DNA of 64,000 bases from SAR116 cluster bacterium MED-G04 (GTDB lineage: Bacteria; Pseudomonadota; Alphaproteobacteria; Puniceispirillales; UBA1172). The notes under the pieces were generated by a model. That model saw only the letters and a list, made by a program, of their open reading frames with translations, was not told the origin of the DNA and searched no databases. The position numbers and the translations under genes were made by a program. Where the stretch lies: positions 1 through 64,000 of the forward strand of contig NTKX01000001.1 of the NCBI GenBank assembly GCA_002457135.1. The letters run 5' to 3'. Positions 47,267-55,640 of this stretch are shown in pieces (the stretch's first letter is position 1; every line of letters starts with the position of its first letter).

Positions 47267-47578
47267 GGGATTCCTCTTTATGAGATGGTTAATAATTCCT
47301 TAACGTAACCCTCAAAAGTGAAGGAAAGTTTTCAAAATCATTTCAAAATCATTTCATTTTTATGTATTCAGCGAAACCTTATCGGTCTGATTATTCTTAT
47401 TCACTAATGAGTATGGATATGGGTTTGGGTATGGGTATGGAGTGAGACCAAGTTGCCAGAAGTTGCCTTTGCTGACCCATCAAAGGACCTGGAGCCAAGC
47501 CACAAGACCCGAGGCCATCTCTCCCCCGCCCCTGGGCACCACTTCCCCCAAAGCGCTGATCATGTTGAAGGTCCGGTT
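47267..47578. other. 312-bp intergenic region with operon promoter and islet boundary
   Basis: No gene seen. Next to the binding-protein gene it is AT-rich, with an 11-bp tandem repeat TTTCAAAATCA at 47330-47340 and 47341-47351. A GGTATG-type hexamer repeat lies near 47409-47441. The GC-rich part ends in the 16-nt copy of the tRNA-Phe 3' end. Confidence 0.6.
47526..47541 (+). repeat. Putative attachment site, right copy of the tRNA-Phe 3' end
   Basis: Exact copy of the last 16 bases of tRNA-Phe, including the encoded CCA, in the same orientation but without the rest of a tRNA. With 40741-40756 it brackets the five-gene transporter operon (about 6.8 kb apart). Confidence 0.65.
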
Positions 47579-48697
47579 CTAGAAAGGAACGCCTGAAACT
47601 GTGCCTTCACGCGCCTGCCCGTCAGGGGTATGCACGATCAGGGGTGTGTCATGATCCCAATGCGATTTGAGGATCATTGAAAGCCCGATATTGCATTCAA
47701 GCCTTGGGGAATAAATCCCGGATGTGATCTGCCCCAGTGTTTCGCCATGAGGGGAGGTCACGGGGAACGGCTTTACGCAAGCCGGGGTTACGTCGCCGCC
47801 AAAGCGGACCCCGCTCAGCCGCTGCATCGGCCCCCCGCTGGAGGCAATTTCCATGAGGGCTTTTTTGCCGATATAGTCGAGGTCATCACCCAGATAGCAT
47901 AGGGGGCCGAAGCCGCATTCGAGCGGGTTGTTGGCGCGGGTAAATTCATTACCATAGGACATCAGGCCGCCCTCAATCCGTTCGATCAGGTTCGGGCATC
48001 CTGGCCTGATTTCAAGCGACTGCCCGGCTCCCCAGATCAGATCCCAGAGGTCTTCACCCAGATGCCCGCCCTCCAGATAGATTTCATAGCCGCCCTGCTT
48101 GCTGTAGCCGGAACGGGCAATAACCTGGCGTGTCCCCAGAACATCAAACAGCGCAAAGCCGAAATAGGGCAGATCACGAATGCCGCCGCCAAAGAGGCTG
48201 GCCATCAGCTCGGTTGCCTTTGGCCCCTGCACGGCCAGCGGGAAGACATCAGGTTCATCAACCTCGACATCCAGCGCCATGCCAATAGCAAGCCCCTTGG
48301 CCCAGAGCAGAACATCACTGTCAGCGATCGATAACCAGAACCGGTCTTCCGAAAGCTTGAGCAACACCGGGTCATTGATCATGCCCGCCCGGTCATCAAT
48401 GAGGGGGATGTAAAGCCCCTGCCCGACACGGGCCTGGCGCAGATCACGCGGGGTCATCAGCTGGACCAGCCTTGCCGCATCGGGGCCCTTTATTTCAACC
48501 TGACGCTGACACGAAACATCCCAGAGCTGAACATGCTCCCGCAAGTGCCAGTAGTCATCCTCCACCGTCGGCTCAAACGCCTTGGGCAGCAGCATGTGAT
48601 TAACCACGCTGAAGCCGCGCACACCATGATGGATCACCTTGTCGGTGTAGGGGGTGCGCCTGATGCGGCGGGACATATTCAAACCTGATGTGGACAT
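47579..48697 (-). CDS. dmdA: DmdA homologue (dimethylsulfoniopropionate demethylase/GcvT-fold)
   Basis: 372 residues, a folate-dependent GcvT-fold methyltransferase. Blocks shared with SAR11 DmdA as I remember it: SRRIRRTPYTDKV, NHMLLPKAF, EHVQLWDVSCQRQVEIKG, LVQLMTPRDL, SIADSDVLLWAKGLA, ARSGYSKQGGYEIY and GCPNLIERIEGGLMSYGN. DmdA moves one methyl group from DMSP to tetrahydrofolate, giving methylmercaptopropionate. No dmdB, dmdC or dmdD is seen here; the gene is last in an operon with a hydroxyacid oxidase, a ThDP enzyme and a transthyretin-like protein. A related sulfonium or ammonium substrate is therefore possible. Start ATG 48697; ATG 48676 has a better AGG spacing. Confidence 0.7.
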   Translation of the reverse strand: MSTSGLNMSRRIRRTPYTDKVIHHGVRGFSVVNHMLLPKAFEPTVEDDYWHLREHVQLWDVSCQRQVEIKGPDAARLVQLMTPRDLRQARVGQGLYIPLIDDRAGMINDPVLLKLSEDRFWLSIADSDVLLWAKGLAIGMALDVEVDEPDVFPLAVQGPKATELMASLFGGGIRDLPYFGFALFDVLGTRQVIARSGYSKQGGYEIYLEGGHLGEDLWDLIWGAGQSLEIRPGCPNLIERIEGGLMSYGNEFTRANNPLECGFGPLCYLGDDLDYIGKKALMEIASSGGPMQRLSGVRFGGDVTPACVKPFPVTSPHGETLGQITSGIYSPRLECNIGLSMILKSHWDHDTPLIVHTPDGQAREGTVSGVPF

Positions 48698-48736
48698 ATT
48701 ATTTTCTCAACTACTAATACAATAAATACCAATGGA

Positions 48737-49084
48737 TCAGTTTCCCCACCAGCAGGAATAATTGTGCGGGGCCATGATCACCGGGATGTGATAGCGGCCT
48801 GCCGGGTCAGGCATCCTGAAGCGGATCACGATTTCGGTCAGGAATTGCACGCCGGCTTCGGGGAGGTCAAAATCATTGAAATAATCGCCGCTGGCAATCA
48901 CCATTTCATAGCTGCCAGCCCCATCCACCTCAACCTCGGCCGACAGCCTGCCGCCAGCATCGGTTCGGGTATCCAGAACAGGGCGGCGTGTTCCATCATC
49001 ATCAATCTGTTCCAGCGTGATGCCGACATGACCGGCATGGCTGCCGTCAACGCCATTGAGCAAATGTGATGTCAGAACCGCCAT
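48737..49084 (-). CDS. Transthyretin-like protein (5-hydroxyisourate hydrolase family)
   Basis: 115 residues with the transthyretin-like fold: LTSHLLNGVDGSHAGHVGI at the N-terminus, a TDAGGRL turn, SGDYFNDF, and YHIPVIMAPHNYS at the C-terminus. True hydroxyisourate hydrolases end in the catalytic tetrapeptide YRGS; here the end reads CWWGN, so that activity is doubtful. Strong ribosome site GGGAGG. Third gene of the operon; no other urate or allantoin gene is nearby, so a purine role is not supported. Confidence 0.8.
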   Translation of the reverse strand: MAVLTSHLLNGVDGSHAGHVGITLEQIDDDGTRRPVLDTRTDAGGRLSAEVEVDGAGSYEMVIASGDYFNDFDLPEAGVQFLTEIVIRFRMPDPAGRYHIPVIMAPHNYSCWWGN

Positions 49085-49105
49085 GGTGAACCTCCCGCCC
49101 CTCTA

Positions 49106-49157
49106 TTAAATTGATGCCCTTTATTCAATTGATGCCCTCTATTCAATTGATGCCTTG
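49106..49157. repeat. 18-bp tandem repeat, three copies, across the ThDP-gene stop
   Basis: Units resembling CTCTATTCAATTGATGCC repeat three times. On the minus strand each encodes an ASIE-stop or ASI-stop ending in the same frame, so the terminal codons and stop are duplicated. Confidence 0.88.
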
Positions 49158-50881
49158 TCCCGCTTTGATGTGGTGGCCAGCACGATCGGGCTGATCACCC
49201 CCTTGACCTTGACGTTGACACAGGCTGTCTTGCCACTGGCCATGGCCCGTTTCACCGCCGGGATAATATCCTCACGCCGGGTGACGACTTCACCGTATCC
49301 GCCCAGCCCCTCAAACATGCTGTGGAAAGGGATATCCCTGAAATCGGTGGCGTAGTGCTTGCCGCTTTCAAACAGGCGTTCCTGCTGCTGGGAAATGCAA
49401 TCCAGCCCGCCATTATTGTCAATGATAACGGTGACGGGCCTGTTTTCCTGGAAAGCCGCCTCAATCGACAGCCCGCCTGACAGGAAGGCCCCGTCACCAC
49501 TGATCAGCACGATATTCCGGTCAGGGTGAACATTTTTTGCCGAGATCGCAAACGAGACCCCGACACCGAGCATGCTGAATGTCCCCGGATGCAGGATGCC
49601 GCCCAGTTTTCTGCCTTTGTGGCCAGCGATATTGACCGCGATTTCAGACCAGAAATGCGTGTTGCCGCCATCGATTACCAGCCAGTCATCGTCACTCATG
49701 GCCTCCTGAACATCGAGGGCAAGCTGCAACGGATGGATGCGCCCGCCGAAAGCCGGGTCGCTGGCCTCCTGATCGAGATCCTTCAGCATTTTTTCCACCC
49801 ATTCAGCCCGCCGCTGGCGGTTGAGATCATACCAGTCGCGGCCAAGCGTGAAATCAGGGCTGTGCTGATGCGCGATCAGGGCCTCAAGAAAGGCCCCGGG
49901 GTCACTCAGGAGGGTGAAATCAGCCGCCCGGTTGAAATCAATTTCCTCGTGCGATCCGTTGATGCAGACAAGCTCGGCTGTTTCAGGGAACAGCGGCGGG
50001 TTGCCAAAATTCATCTGGTTATCCAGGCGCGCACCCAGCATCAGCACCAGATCAGCCTCATGGAAAGCATCGGCCGAGGGGTGATACTGATGCACATCGG
50101 CAAGCCCCATATAGGCCTCGCATTCTTCGCCGAGCAGTTTCTGGTGATAGGGAATGTTGAAAATCGGGATGGCCAGCTTGCGCCCTGCCTCCTCCAGCAT
50201 CGCCTCGGCACCGGACCACCAGACACCATGCCCGCCAATCAGCACAGGCCGCCGGGCGGCGCTGACTTTATCCAGAACCTGCTGCAAGCGTGCGGGTTCG
50301 GGCCAGGCCCGGGCGGCTTTCTGCGGTGCCAGATCAAATGGCCGTTCCTGCCTGCCTGCATCCTCGGCAAAGGATGAAAACATGATATCAACAGGCAGGC
50401 TCAGGTGAACCGCACCAGGGTAGCCGTTGGTGGCCATCTTGTAGGCCCTGTCAACAAATTCATTGATGCGCTCACCATCGGTGATGGTCGCGCTGTATTT
50501 GGTCAGGGGTTCGGCAATGGCGACATCATCGATTTCCTTGAACCCGCCGGCACCCTGACGTTTCAGCGTGCTTGAACCGGTGACGAAAATAACCGGTGAA
50601 CGTTCGCCCCATGCCTCCATCATCGCCGGAACCGCGTTGGCGAAACCTTCAGGGCCGACAAGGCAGACACTGGGTTTGCGGGTGATCCGAGTGTGTCCAT
50701 CGGCGAAATGCCCTGCAATCTGTTCGTGAGGGCAGTTGATCACCTTCATCTGGCATTCCATGAACCCTTCGAGGGCAGGGTTGCAGAAACCGCCCGACAG
50801 GGTGAAAACATGCTCGATGCCCTTTTCCTGAAGCGCCCGTGCCAGCAAGGCACCCCCACGGATTTTTCGAGGACTGTTCAT
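49139..50881 (-). CDS. ThDP-dependent enzyme (acetolactate synthase/2-hydroxyacyl-CoA lyase-like)
   Basis: 580 residues in the three-domain ThDP decarboxylase/synthase layout. The N-terminal domain has the activating Glu in CPHEQIAGHFADGHTR near residue 54, with TKYSATI downstream as in hydroxyacyl-CoA lyases. The central domain contains PVLIGGHGVWWSGA. The C-terminal cofactor motif runs from GDGAFLSGG to IDNNGG. Its ATG overlaps the stop of the FMN oxidase (ATGA). Following an enzyme that makes 2-oxoacids, decarboxylation of a 2-oxoacid to an aldehyde, or carboligation, is the natural guess. It is not a close match to glyoxylate carboligase or oxalyl-CoA decarboxylase. Confidence 0.82.
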   Translation of the reverse strand: MNSPRKIRGGALLARALQEKGIEHVFTLSGGFCNPALEGFMECQMKVINCPHEQIAGHFADGHTRITRKPSVCLVGPEGFANAVPAMMEAWGERSPVIFVTGSSTLKRQGAGGFKEIDDVAIAEPLTKYSATITDGERINEFVDRAYKMATNGYPGAVHLSLPVDIMFSSFAEDAGRQERPFDLAPQKAARAWPEPARLQQVLDKVSAARRPVLIGGHGVWWSGAEAMLEEAGRKLAIPIFNIPYHQKLLGEECEAYMGLADVHQYHPSADAFHEADLVLMLGARLDNQMNFGNPPLFPETAELVCINGSHEEIDFNRAADFTLLSDPGAFLEALIAHQHSPDFTLGRDWYDLNRQRRAEWVEKMLKDLDQEASDPAFGGRIHPLQLALDVQEAMSDDDWLVIDGGNTHFWSEIAVNIAGHKGRKLGGILHPGTFSMLGVGVSFAISAKNVHPDRNIVLISGDGAFLSGGLSIEAAFQENRPVTVIIDNNGGLDCISQQQERLFESGKHYATDFRDIPFHSMFEGLGGYGEVVTRREDIIPAVKRAMASGKTACVNVKVKGVISPIVLATTSKRDKASIE

Positions 50882-52062
50882 TCTGCAATACTCCGGTTCA
50901 CTGTCCTGAGGGAAAGGTGTTCATGTGATGATGCAAGGCTGTTGCGATCAATGCTCTCAATATCGGTATGGCCGAGTAATCCCATGATTGCGCTCGCCTC
51001 ATTTCCAGTCAGATCGAGGATATCCGACAAACCCGTTGCCCCGCCAGCACCAAGGCCATACATGACACTCCGGCCCAGCATGACAAAATCAGCCCCTGAG
51101 GCAAGGGCCTTGATGACGTGTTCACCACTGCGGATACCGCTGTCGAAAATCAGCGGCATGGTATCGCCCACCGCCGCCCTGATCTTCCCCAGCGCATCAA
51201 TCGCCGGCGGGGCTGCATTGAGCTGCCGGCCACCATGGTTGGAGACATAAATGCCGTCAACGCCCATGGATTTGATGCGCACCGCATCCTCCGGGCATAG
51301 CACGCCCTTGACGACGAGCTTGCCCTTCCAGCGATCCCTCAGCCGATCAAGAAAGGCCCAGTCGGCGAGGCCCCGGCTGGCATTGCGGACAAAACGGGTG
51401 GCATGGTTGGAGGCCGCGTAATTCATCGGCCGGGGGATGCCATGGGAAAGACTGTGCATCATCATGGCAAGCGACCATCCGGGATGGGTTGCCAGATCCC
51501 AGATCTGGCGCGGCCCCCATGTCATCGGCACCTTGAAACCGTTGCGCAGGTCACGCGCCCGCACCGAAGGGATCGGCACATCCACGGTCAGGATCAGCAC
51601 CTCATAATCGGCGGCCATCGCCTTATCAACCAGCTCATCCACAAACTCAATCGACTGATCGGCATAGAGCTGGAACCAGGCATGGCCCTCGGCGCGTTCG
51701 ATGATTGTCTCAAGCGGGGATGAGGAGGCGGTTGAAACACAGAGCGGTATTCGCCTCCGCGCCGCCTCCCTTGCCATGATCATGTCCGCACCGGGCCAGG
51801 CCAGTGAACACATGCCCATGGGGGCCATCCCAAAGGGCAATCCTGCGGTTGTCCCAAGCACGGAGGTTGAGGTATCGCGTTCCGATACATCGAGCAGAAT
51901 CCGGGGCATCAGGCGGATATTATCCATCGCCTCGGTATTGAAATCACGCAGGGTTTCGTCCCCCGAAGCCCCGTCAATGAAATCAAAAATCATTCGTGGC
52001 AGACGCTTTCTGGCGCGCTTGCGGGCTTCTTCAACTGAAAACAGCGGTCGAGACAAATTCAT
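50878..52062 (-). CDS. FMN-dependent alpha-hydroxyacid oxidase/dehydrogenase
   Basis: 394 residues of the lactate/mandelate dehydrogenase and glycolate oxidase family. MIFDFIDGASGDE, LPFGMAPMGM and WFQLYADQS are FMN-domain blocks. The catalytic His lies in YVSNHGGRQLNAAPPAIDAL, and FDSGIRSGEHVIKALASGAD binds phosphate. It oxidises an (S)-2-hydroxyacid to a 2-oxoacid. The length and central segment are near MdlB/LldD. First gene of the operon controlled from the LysR intergenic region. Start ATG 52062 with GGAAAG upstream; a TTG at 52080 is less likely. Confidence 0.9.
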   Translation of the reverse strand: MNLSRPLFSVEEARKRARKRLPRMIFDFIDGASGDETLRDFNTEAMDNIRLMPRILLDVSERDTSTSVLGTTAGLPFGMAPMGMCSLAWPGADMIMAREAARRRIPLCVSTASSSPLETIIERAEGHAWFQLYADQSIEFVDELVDKAMAADYEVLILTVDVPIPSVRARDLRNGFKVPMTWGPRQIWDLATHPGWSLAMMMHSLSHGIPRPMNYAASNHATRFVRNASRGLADWAFLDRLRDRWKGKLVVKGVLCPEDAVRIKSMGVDGIYVSNHGGRQLNAAPPAIDALGKIRAAVGDTMPLIFDSGIRSGEHVIKALASGADFVMLGRSVMYGLGAGGATGLSDILDLTGNEASAIMGLLGHTDIESIDRNSLASSHEHLSLRTVNRSIAE

Positions 52063-52120
52063 ACACTTTCCATTATTCAAACCCCATTAACAAAAATTTG
52101 GATTTATAAAACAAATAAAA

Positions 52121-52139
52121 TTATTGAATAAATCAATAA
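52121..52139. promoter_or_regulatory. Candidate LysR operator 1
   Basis: TTATTGA-ATAAA-TCAATAA, a perfect 7-bp inverted repeat that fits the T-N11-A rule of LysR-type regulators. It lies between the divergent lysR and hydroxyacid-oxidase genes. Confidence 0.65.
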
Positions 52140-52150
52140 CTAAAAGTTAT
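52136..52150. promoter_or_regulatory. Candidate LysR operator 2
   Basis: ATAACT-AAA-AGTTAT, a perfect inverted repeat, also T-N11-A, centred 13 bp from the first dyad and overlapping it by a few bases. A recall/activation site pair is possible. Confidence 0.55.
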
Positions 52151-52179
52151 GATTTGTCTCACGGGGGTGATTGAAAACC

Positions 52180-53097
52180 ATGAACTTCAGGCAACTCAAG
52201 GCATTCAACAGCGTGATGAGGCATGGCACCATCACGGCGGCTGCCCATAACATGCACGTTTCCCAGCCGAGTGTCACCCGGCTGATCAATGAGCTGGAAA
52301 ATTCCCTCGGCTTTTCGCTTTTCGTTCGCCAGGGTCGCGGTATTGTCCCCACTGTTGAGGCGCGGCGGTTCCATCAGGCGGTTGAGAGCGCTTTTATCAA
52401 TATTGAACGACTTGATGAAATGGCCGCCGCTATCCGGCAAACCTCAACCGGCAAGGTTTCAATTGGTGTGATCCCGATTATCTCGATCACGCTTCTGCCG
52501 CAGATTCTGGGGCAGTTGAGGCAGACAGAAGATCAGACCCATACGGTTATCTATATGCACAACACCCCGTCGATTGTTGATGCTATCCGGTTGCAGCAAT
52601 TTGATCTGGGGATCGTGTCGCGCTCACCGCCCTATGAAGGTGTTCACACGCTGTATCAGCGAAGCCTGAATTACGTTGCGCTGATCCCGGCTGATCATCC
52701 CCTGGCTGAAAGTGACGGTCAGCTCGATCTGGCCGAAGTCGCCGGGAAGCATGAGTTCGTGACCTTTGGCAATGTCTACCCGCTGGAAATGCAGGGCATT
52801 AATCCTGCCCTTGCCGAACAGTTGCAGCAGAATGCCCGCTACAGTGTGGCCAATATGCTGCCCGCCACGGCGCTGGTGCGGGAAACGGGTGTTCCAGCCC
52901 TTGTTGATCCCTTTTCAGCGCGCATGTCGGTTGAGGCAGGCGGTGTCATGGTTCGGCCTCTGGTGCAGAAACTGCAATACCAGATCGCCATTATCACCCG
53001 GGGTGTGGACACGATGACCCGTGAAACCCGGATGCTGGCCGATGCGCTCATCAAAGCCCTCGATGATGACACAATCATCAGGTCCCTTGCCCCTTGA
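52180..53097 (+). CDS. LysR family transcriptional regulator
   Basis: 305 residues. The N-terminal winged helix reads FRQLKAFNSVMRHGTITAAA, HVSQPSVTRLINELE and LGFSLFVRQGRG. A substrate-binding domain of the periplasmic-binding fold follows from ~residue 90. ATG 52180 has GGGGGTG upstream; an earlier TTG is inside that spacing. It is divergent from the oxidase-ThDP-TTR-DmdA operon with two dyad symmetries between, so it most likely controls that operon and itself. The inducer is unknown. Confidence 0.93.
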   Translation: MNFRQLKAFNSVMRHGTITAAAHNMHVSQPSVTRLINELENSLGFSLFVRQGRGIVPTVEARRFHQAVESAFINIERLDEMAAAIRQTSTGKVSIGVIPIISITLLPQILGQLRQTEDQTHTVIYMHNTPSIVDAIRLQQFDLGIVSRSPPYEGVHTLYQRSLNYVALIPADHPLAESDGQLDLAEVAGKHEFVTFGNVYPLEMQGINPALAEQLQQNARYSVANMLPATALVRETGVPALVDPFSARMSVEAGGVMVRPLVQKLQYQIAIITRGVDTMTRETRMLADALIKALDDDTIIRSLAP

Positions 53098-53105
53098 TGA
53101 GCAGC

Positions 53106-53891
53106 CTAACGGGATGAGGTGAGCCTGAACCCGGGTTGCAGGGGTTCGGTTTTAAGCCCGGTATTGTCAACCCCTGTAATCTCAACCTCGGTATTGTCAG
53201 CATGAACCAGAAAGGCATCGCCGCCATCATCGCGGGCATGTTCAACACTGGCGACAACACCATCAATGATGTGCACCGCCACGCCATCATCAATGGCAAT
53301 CCCCGGGGCCAGCTGGCCGGTCAGGACATGATGGTCAAAGGACTGTTTGCGAGGCAGCTCGTTGCGATAGTGGGGGCAGGCACTGCCCTTGAGAAGCCCC
53401 ATCCCGGGCCATAGTGCATAGCCGTCCTCGGCTGTTCCCAGCAGCAAGTCTTCAAACCAGCAGATCGCCCCGGCACTGACCCCGGACAGGATCAGCCCGT
53501 TCCGGGCAGCACAGGCGATCGCATGGTCAAGGCCCTTTTCCTGCCAGAGGGTGAGCATGGCTGATGTGGTGCCGCCGCCGACATAGACGATATCCAGCTC
53601 AGACAAAAACGCCGCCGCCATTTCTGCATCGGCTGTCATTGGCAGGTGGGTGGCCGATGCGCAATCCCGAAACCGCTCATGAAAAGCGGTGATACGGTCC
53701 GGATGATCATTGCTGGCATGGCCTATATAGCCAATCCTGACCGATGGTGCAGGACCGGCGAGGGCAAGCAATCTGTCCTCCAGCACGGCATCTTCAGGCC
53801 AGCCATCCCCGGGGTGGGTGAAACCGCCACCGCCTATGGCAAAAACCTGAACGGATGGTGACGGACTGGTGGTCAAATTCCCGCTCCTCAT
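53106..53891 (-). CDS. Peptidase family S51 (dipeptidase E-like)
   Basis: 261 residues. The nucleophile elbow GVSAGAICWFEDLL and the glycine-rich IVYVGGGTTSAML are S51 marks; the N-terminal VFAIGGGGF strand also fits. Relatives cut Asp-X or Glu-X dipeptides or cyanophycin-derived dipeptides. Position next to a peptide ABC transporter suggests use of imported peptides. Weak ribosome site at ATG 53891. It converges on lysR with an 8-bp gap. Confidence 0.85.
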   Translation of the reverse strand: MRSGNLTTSPSPSVQVFAIGGGGFTHPGDGWPEDAVLEDRLLALAGPAPSVRIGYIGHASNDHPDRITAFHERFRDCASATHLPMTADAEMAAAFLSELDIVYVGGGTTSAMLTLWQEKGLDHAIACAARNGLILSGVSAGAICWFEDLLLGTAEDGYALWPGMGLLKGSACPHYRNELPRKQSFDHHVLTGQLAPGIAIDDGVAVHIIDGVVASVEHARDDGGDAFLVHADNTEVEITGVDNTGLKTEPLQPGFRLTSSR

Positions 53892-53970
53892 GTTGCTTAT
53901 TCTGATAAGAAAGCCCTAAATAAGCAATCCGGATTAAAAAAAGTAATTCATACGATTTCCGTATACTTAT

Positions 53971-53980
53971 ATTTGCAAAT
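53971..53980. promoter_or_regulatory. 10-bp palindrome upstream of the second transporter operon
   Basis: ATTTGCAAAT within an AT-rich stretch, about 155 bp before the binding-protein start and ~80 bp before the S51 gene. A possible operator in the divergent promoter region. Confidence 0.3.
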
Positions 53981-54136
53981 TATATTTGTTATCAGTTTTC
54001 AGGAATCTCATACTTGTCAAAACTCGCATGGCCGGAGGTCAATTTTTTGCTTCGGATCATGCAGATCAATCAATAACGAGCATTCACGACAGTCAACGAC
54101 GGATGGCCTTGAATGTGAGTATGGGAGGAAGTTTCA

Positions 54137-55618
54137 ATGATAAAATTGTTTATTGCGGCAGCCATGACGATCGTGCTTTCCGGGACAACGGCAATCGCCG
54201 CCCCGAATGGTACGTTCAGGCAAGCTCACGAGTACGGTTATGGCGATAAGTCGAGCCTTGATCCGGCATCGCGTGGCCGTGTCATGCAGATCACCGAAAA
54301 ATTGATGAGCCGTCTGATCCGGCCTGACATGAAAGGGTCACCAAGCCCTGATCTGGCAACATCGTGGAGTTCCAACGATGAGGCAACGGTATGGACACTC
54401 AATCTCCGTGAAGGCGTCAAATTCCATGACGGCAGCGGTTTCGATTCAGGTGATGTGATCTACACGTTCAGCCGTGTGCTGGACCCTGAAAACAAGTCAC
54501 CGGCACGGTCAGCGATCAAGATGATCGAAAAAATGGAAGCACCGGATGACATGACCGTGAAATTCACGCTGTCGACCCCGTTTGCTGATATGCCTCTTCA
54601 GCTGATGGATTACCGGCTCCGGATCATTCCTGAAAATTCGGGGGACAGCATCGCCACCAGCGGCATTGGTACCGGCCCGTTCAAGCTGGTTTCCTATGAT
54701 GCGGCTGGCGTGACCAAGCTCGAAGCCAACATGGATTACTGGGAGGGTGCGCCCGGTGTGGCCAAGATGGAAGTCATCGGGATCGGTGATGGCCAGGCCC
54801 GCATGCAGGCCCTGCTGGGTGGCCAGATTGATTTCGAAAACACCGTCACCAATCAGCAGAAGCCGATGTTCGCCAGCAGCAACAAGTTCAAGATGATGGA
54901 AGTGCCAACCGGCAACTGGCGTGGTCTTGTGTTCCGCACGGACGTTGCCCCCTTCACCGATGTTCGCGTGCGTCAGGCCGTGCGGATGGCGGCTGACCGG
55001 GAAGAGCTGGTCAAGCTGATCATGGGCGGTGCCGCCACGGTTGCCTGTGACACGCCGGTCAAGCCTGATGATCAGTATCGCGCTGACATCAAATGCCCGC
55101 AAGATGTTGCCGGTGCGAAAAAGCTGCTCGCCGAGGCAGGTTTCCCCGATGGTATCGATGTTGAAGTCTACGTTGCCACCCTTGAGCCAACATGGCCTAT
55201 CCTGGCTGAAGCCTATCAGCAGCAGGCCGCCAAGGCTGGCATCAGGGTGACCATCAAGCAGGTTCCATCAGACGGTTACTGGAGCGATACATGGATGCAG
55301 AAGACGGTATCCGCAACGCGCTGGAACGAACGTCCGGCGGATTCAGCCCTTCATGAGATTTACCTCTCAACCGCGAAGTGGAACGAATCCTACTACAATG
55401 ATCCGGCGTTTGATTCACTCCTTGGCGAAGCCCGGCGTGAGCTGGATTTCAACAAGCGCAAGGCACTCTATGTCAAGGCGCAGGAGCATCTGCATGACAC
55501 CGCCGGCACGCTTATCCCTTATCATGTGTCCAAGCTCTATGTGATGAATGCCCGGGTGGATGGTATCGACCCTGTCGAAAACCACACCATTCGCTGGCAT
55601 AAGGTCACCGTGAACTAG
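54137..55618 (+). CDS. Periplasmic dipeptide-type solute-binding protein (family 5)
   Basis: 493 residues. Signal peptide ending near GTTAIAAPNG. Family 5 marks: WTLNLREGVKFHDGSGFDSG, VIYTFSRVLDPEN, GTGPFKLVSYD and VRQAVRMAADREELV. Ribosome site GGGAGGAA before ATG 54137. First gene of a four-gene operon (binding protein, two permeases, fused ATPase). A stable stem-loop follows the gene, a layout that often protects a binding-protein mRNA so it is made in excess. Substrate likely short peptides. Confidence 0.94.
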   Translation: MIKLFIAAAMTIVLSGTTAIAAPNGTFRQAHEYGYGDKSSLDPASRGRVMQITEKLMSRLIRPDMKGSPSPDLATSWSSNDEATVWTLNLREGVKFHDGSGFDSGDVIYTFSRVLDPENKSPARSAIKMIEKMEAPDDMTVKFTLSTPFADMPLQLMDYRLRIIPENSGDSIATSGIGTGPFKLVSYDAAGVTKLEANMDYWEGAPGVAKMEVIGIGDGQARMQALLGGQIDFENTVTNQQKPMFASSNKFKMMEVPTGNWRGLVFRTDVAPFTDVRVRQAVRMAADREELVKLIMGGAATVACDTPVKPDDQYRADIKCPQDVAGAKKLLAEAGFPDGIDVEVYVATLEPTWPILAEAYQQQAAKAGIRVTIKQVPSDGYWSDTWMQKTVSATRWNERPADSALHEIYLSTAKWNESYYNDPAFDSLLGEARRELDFNKRKALYVKAQEHLHDTAGTLIPYHVSKLYVMNARVDGIDPVENHTIRWHKVTVN

Positions 55619-55640
55619 GCCGCGATAAGGCTCTATCTAT

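Noticed and set aside
40757-47525. Integrase or transposase in the tRNA-Phe islet
   Set aside because: All five genes are transporter parts and the gaps are too small for a recombinase.
48737-52062. Urate/allantoin-glyoxylate degradation cluster
   Set aside because: The transthyretin-like protein lacks the YRGS end, the ThDP enzyme does not resemble glyoxylate carboligase, and no allantoinase, uricase or ureidoglycolate gene is nearby.
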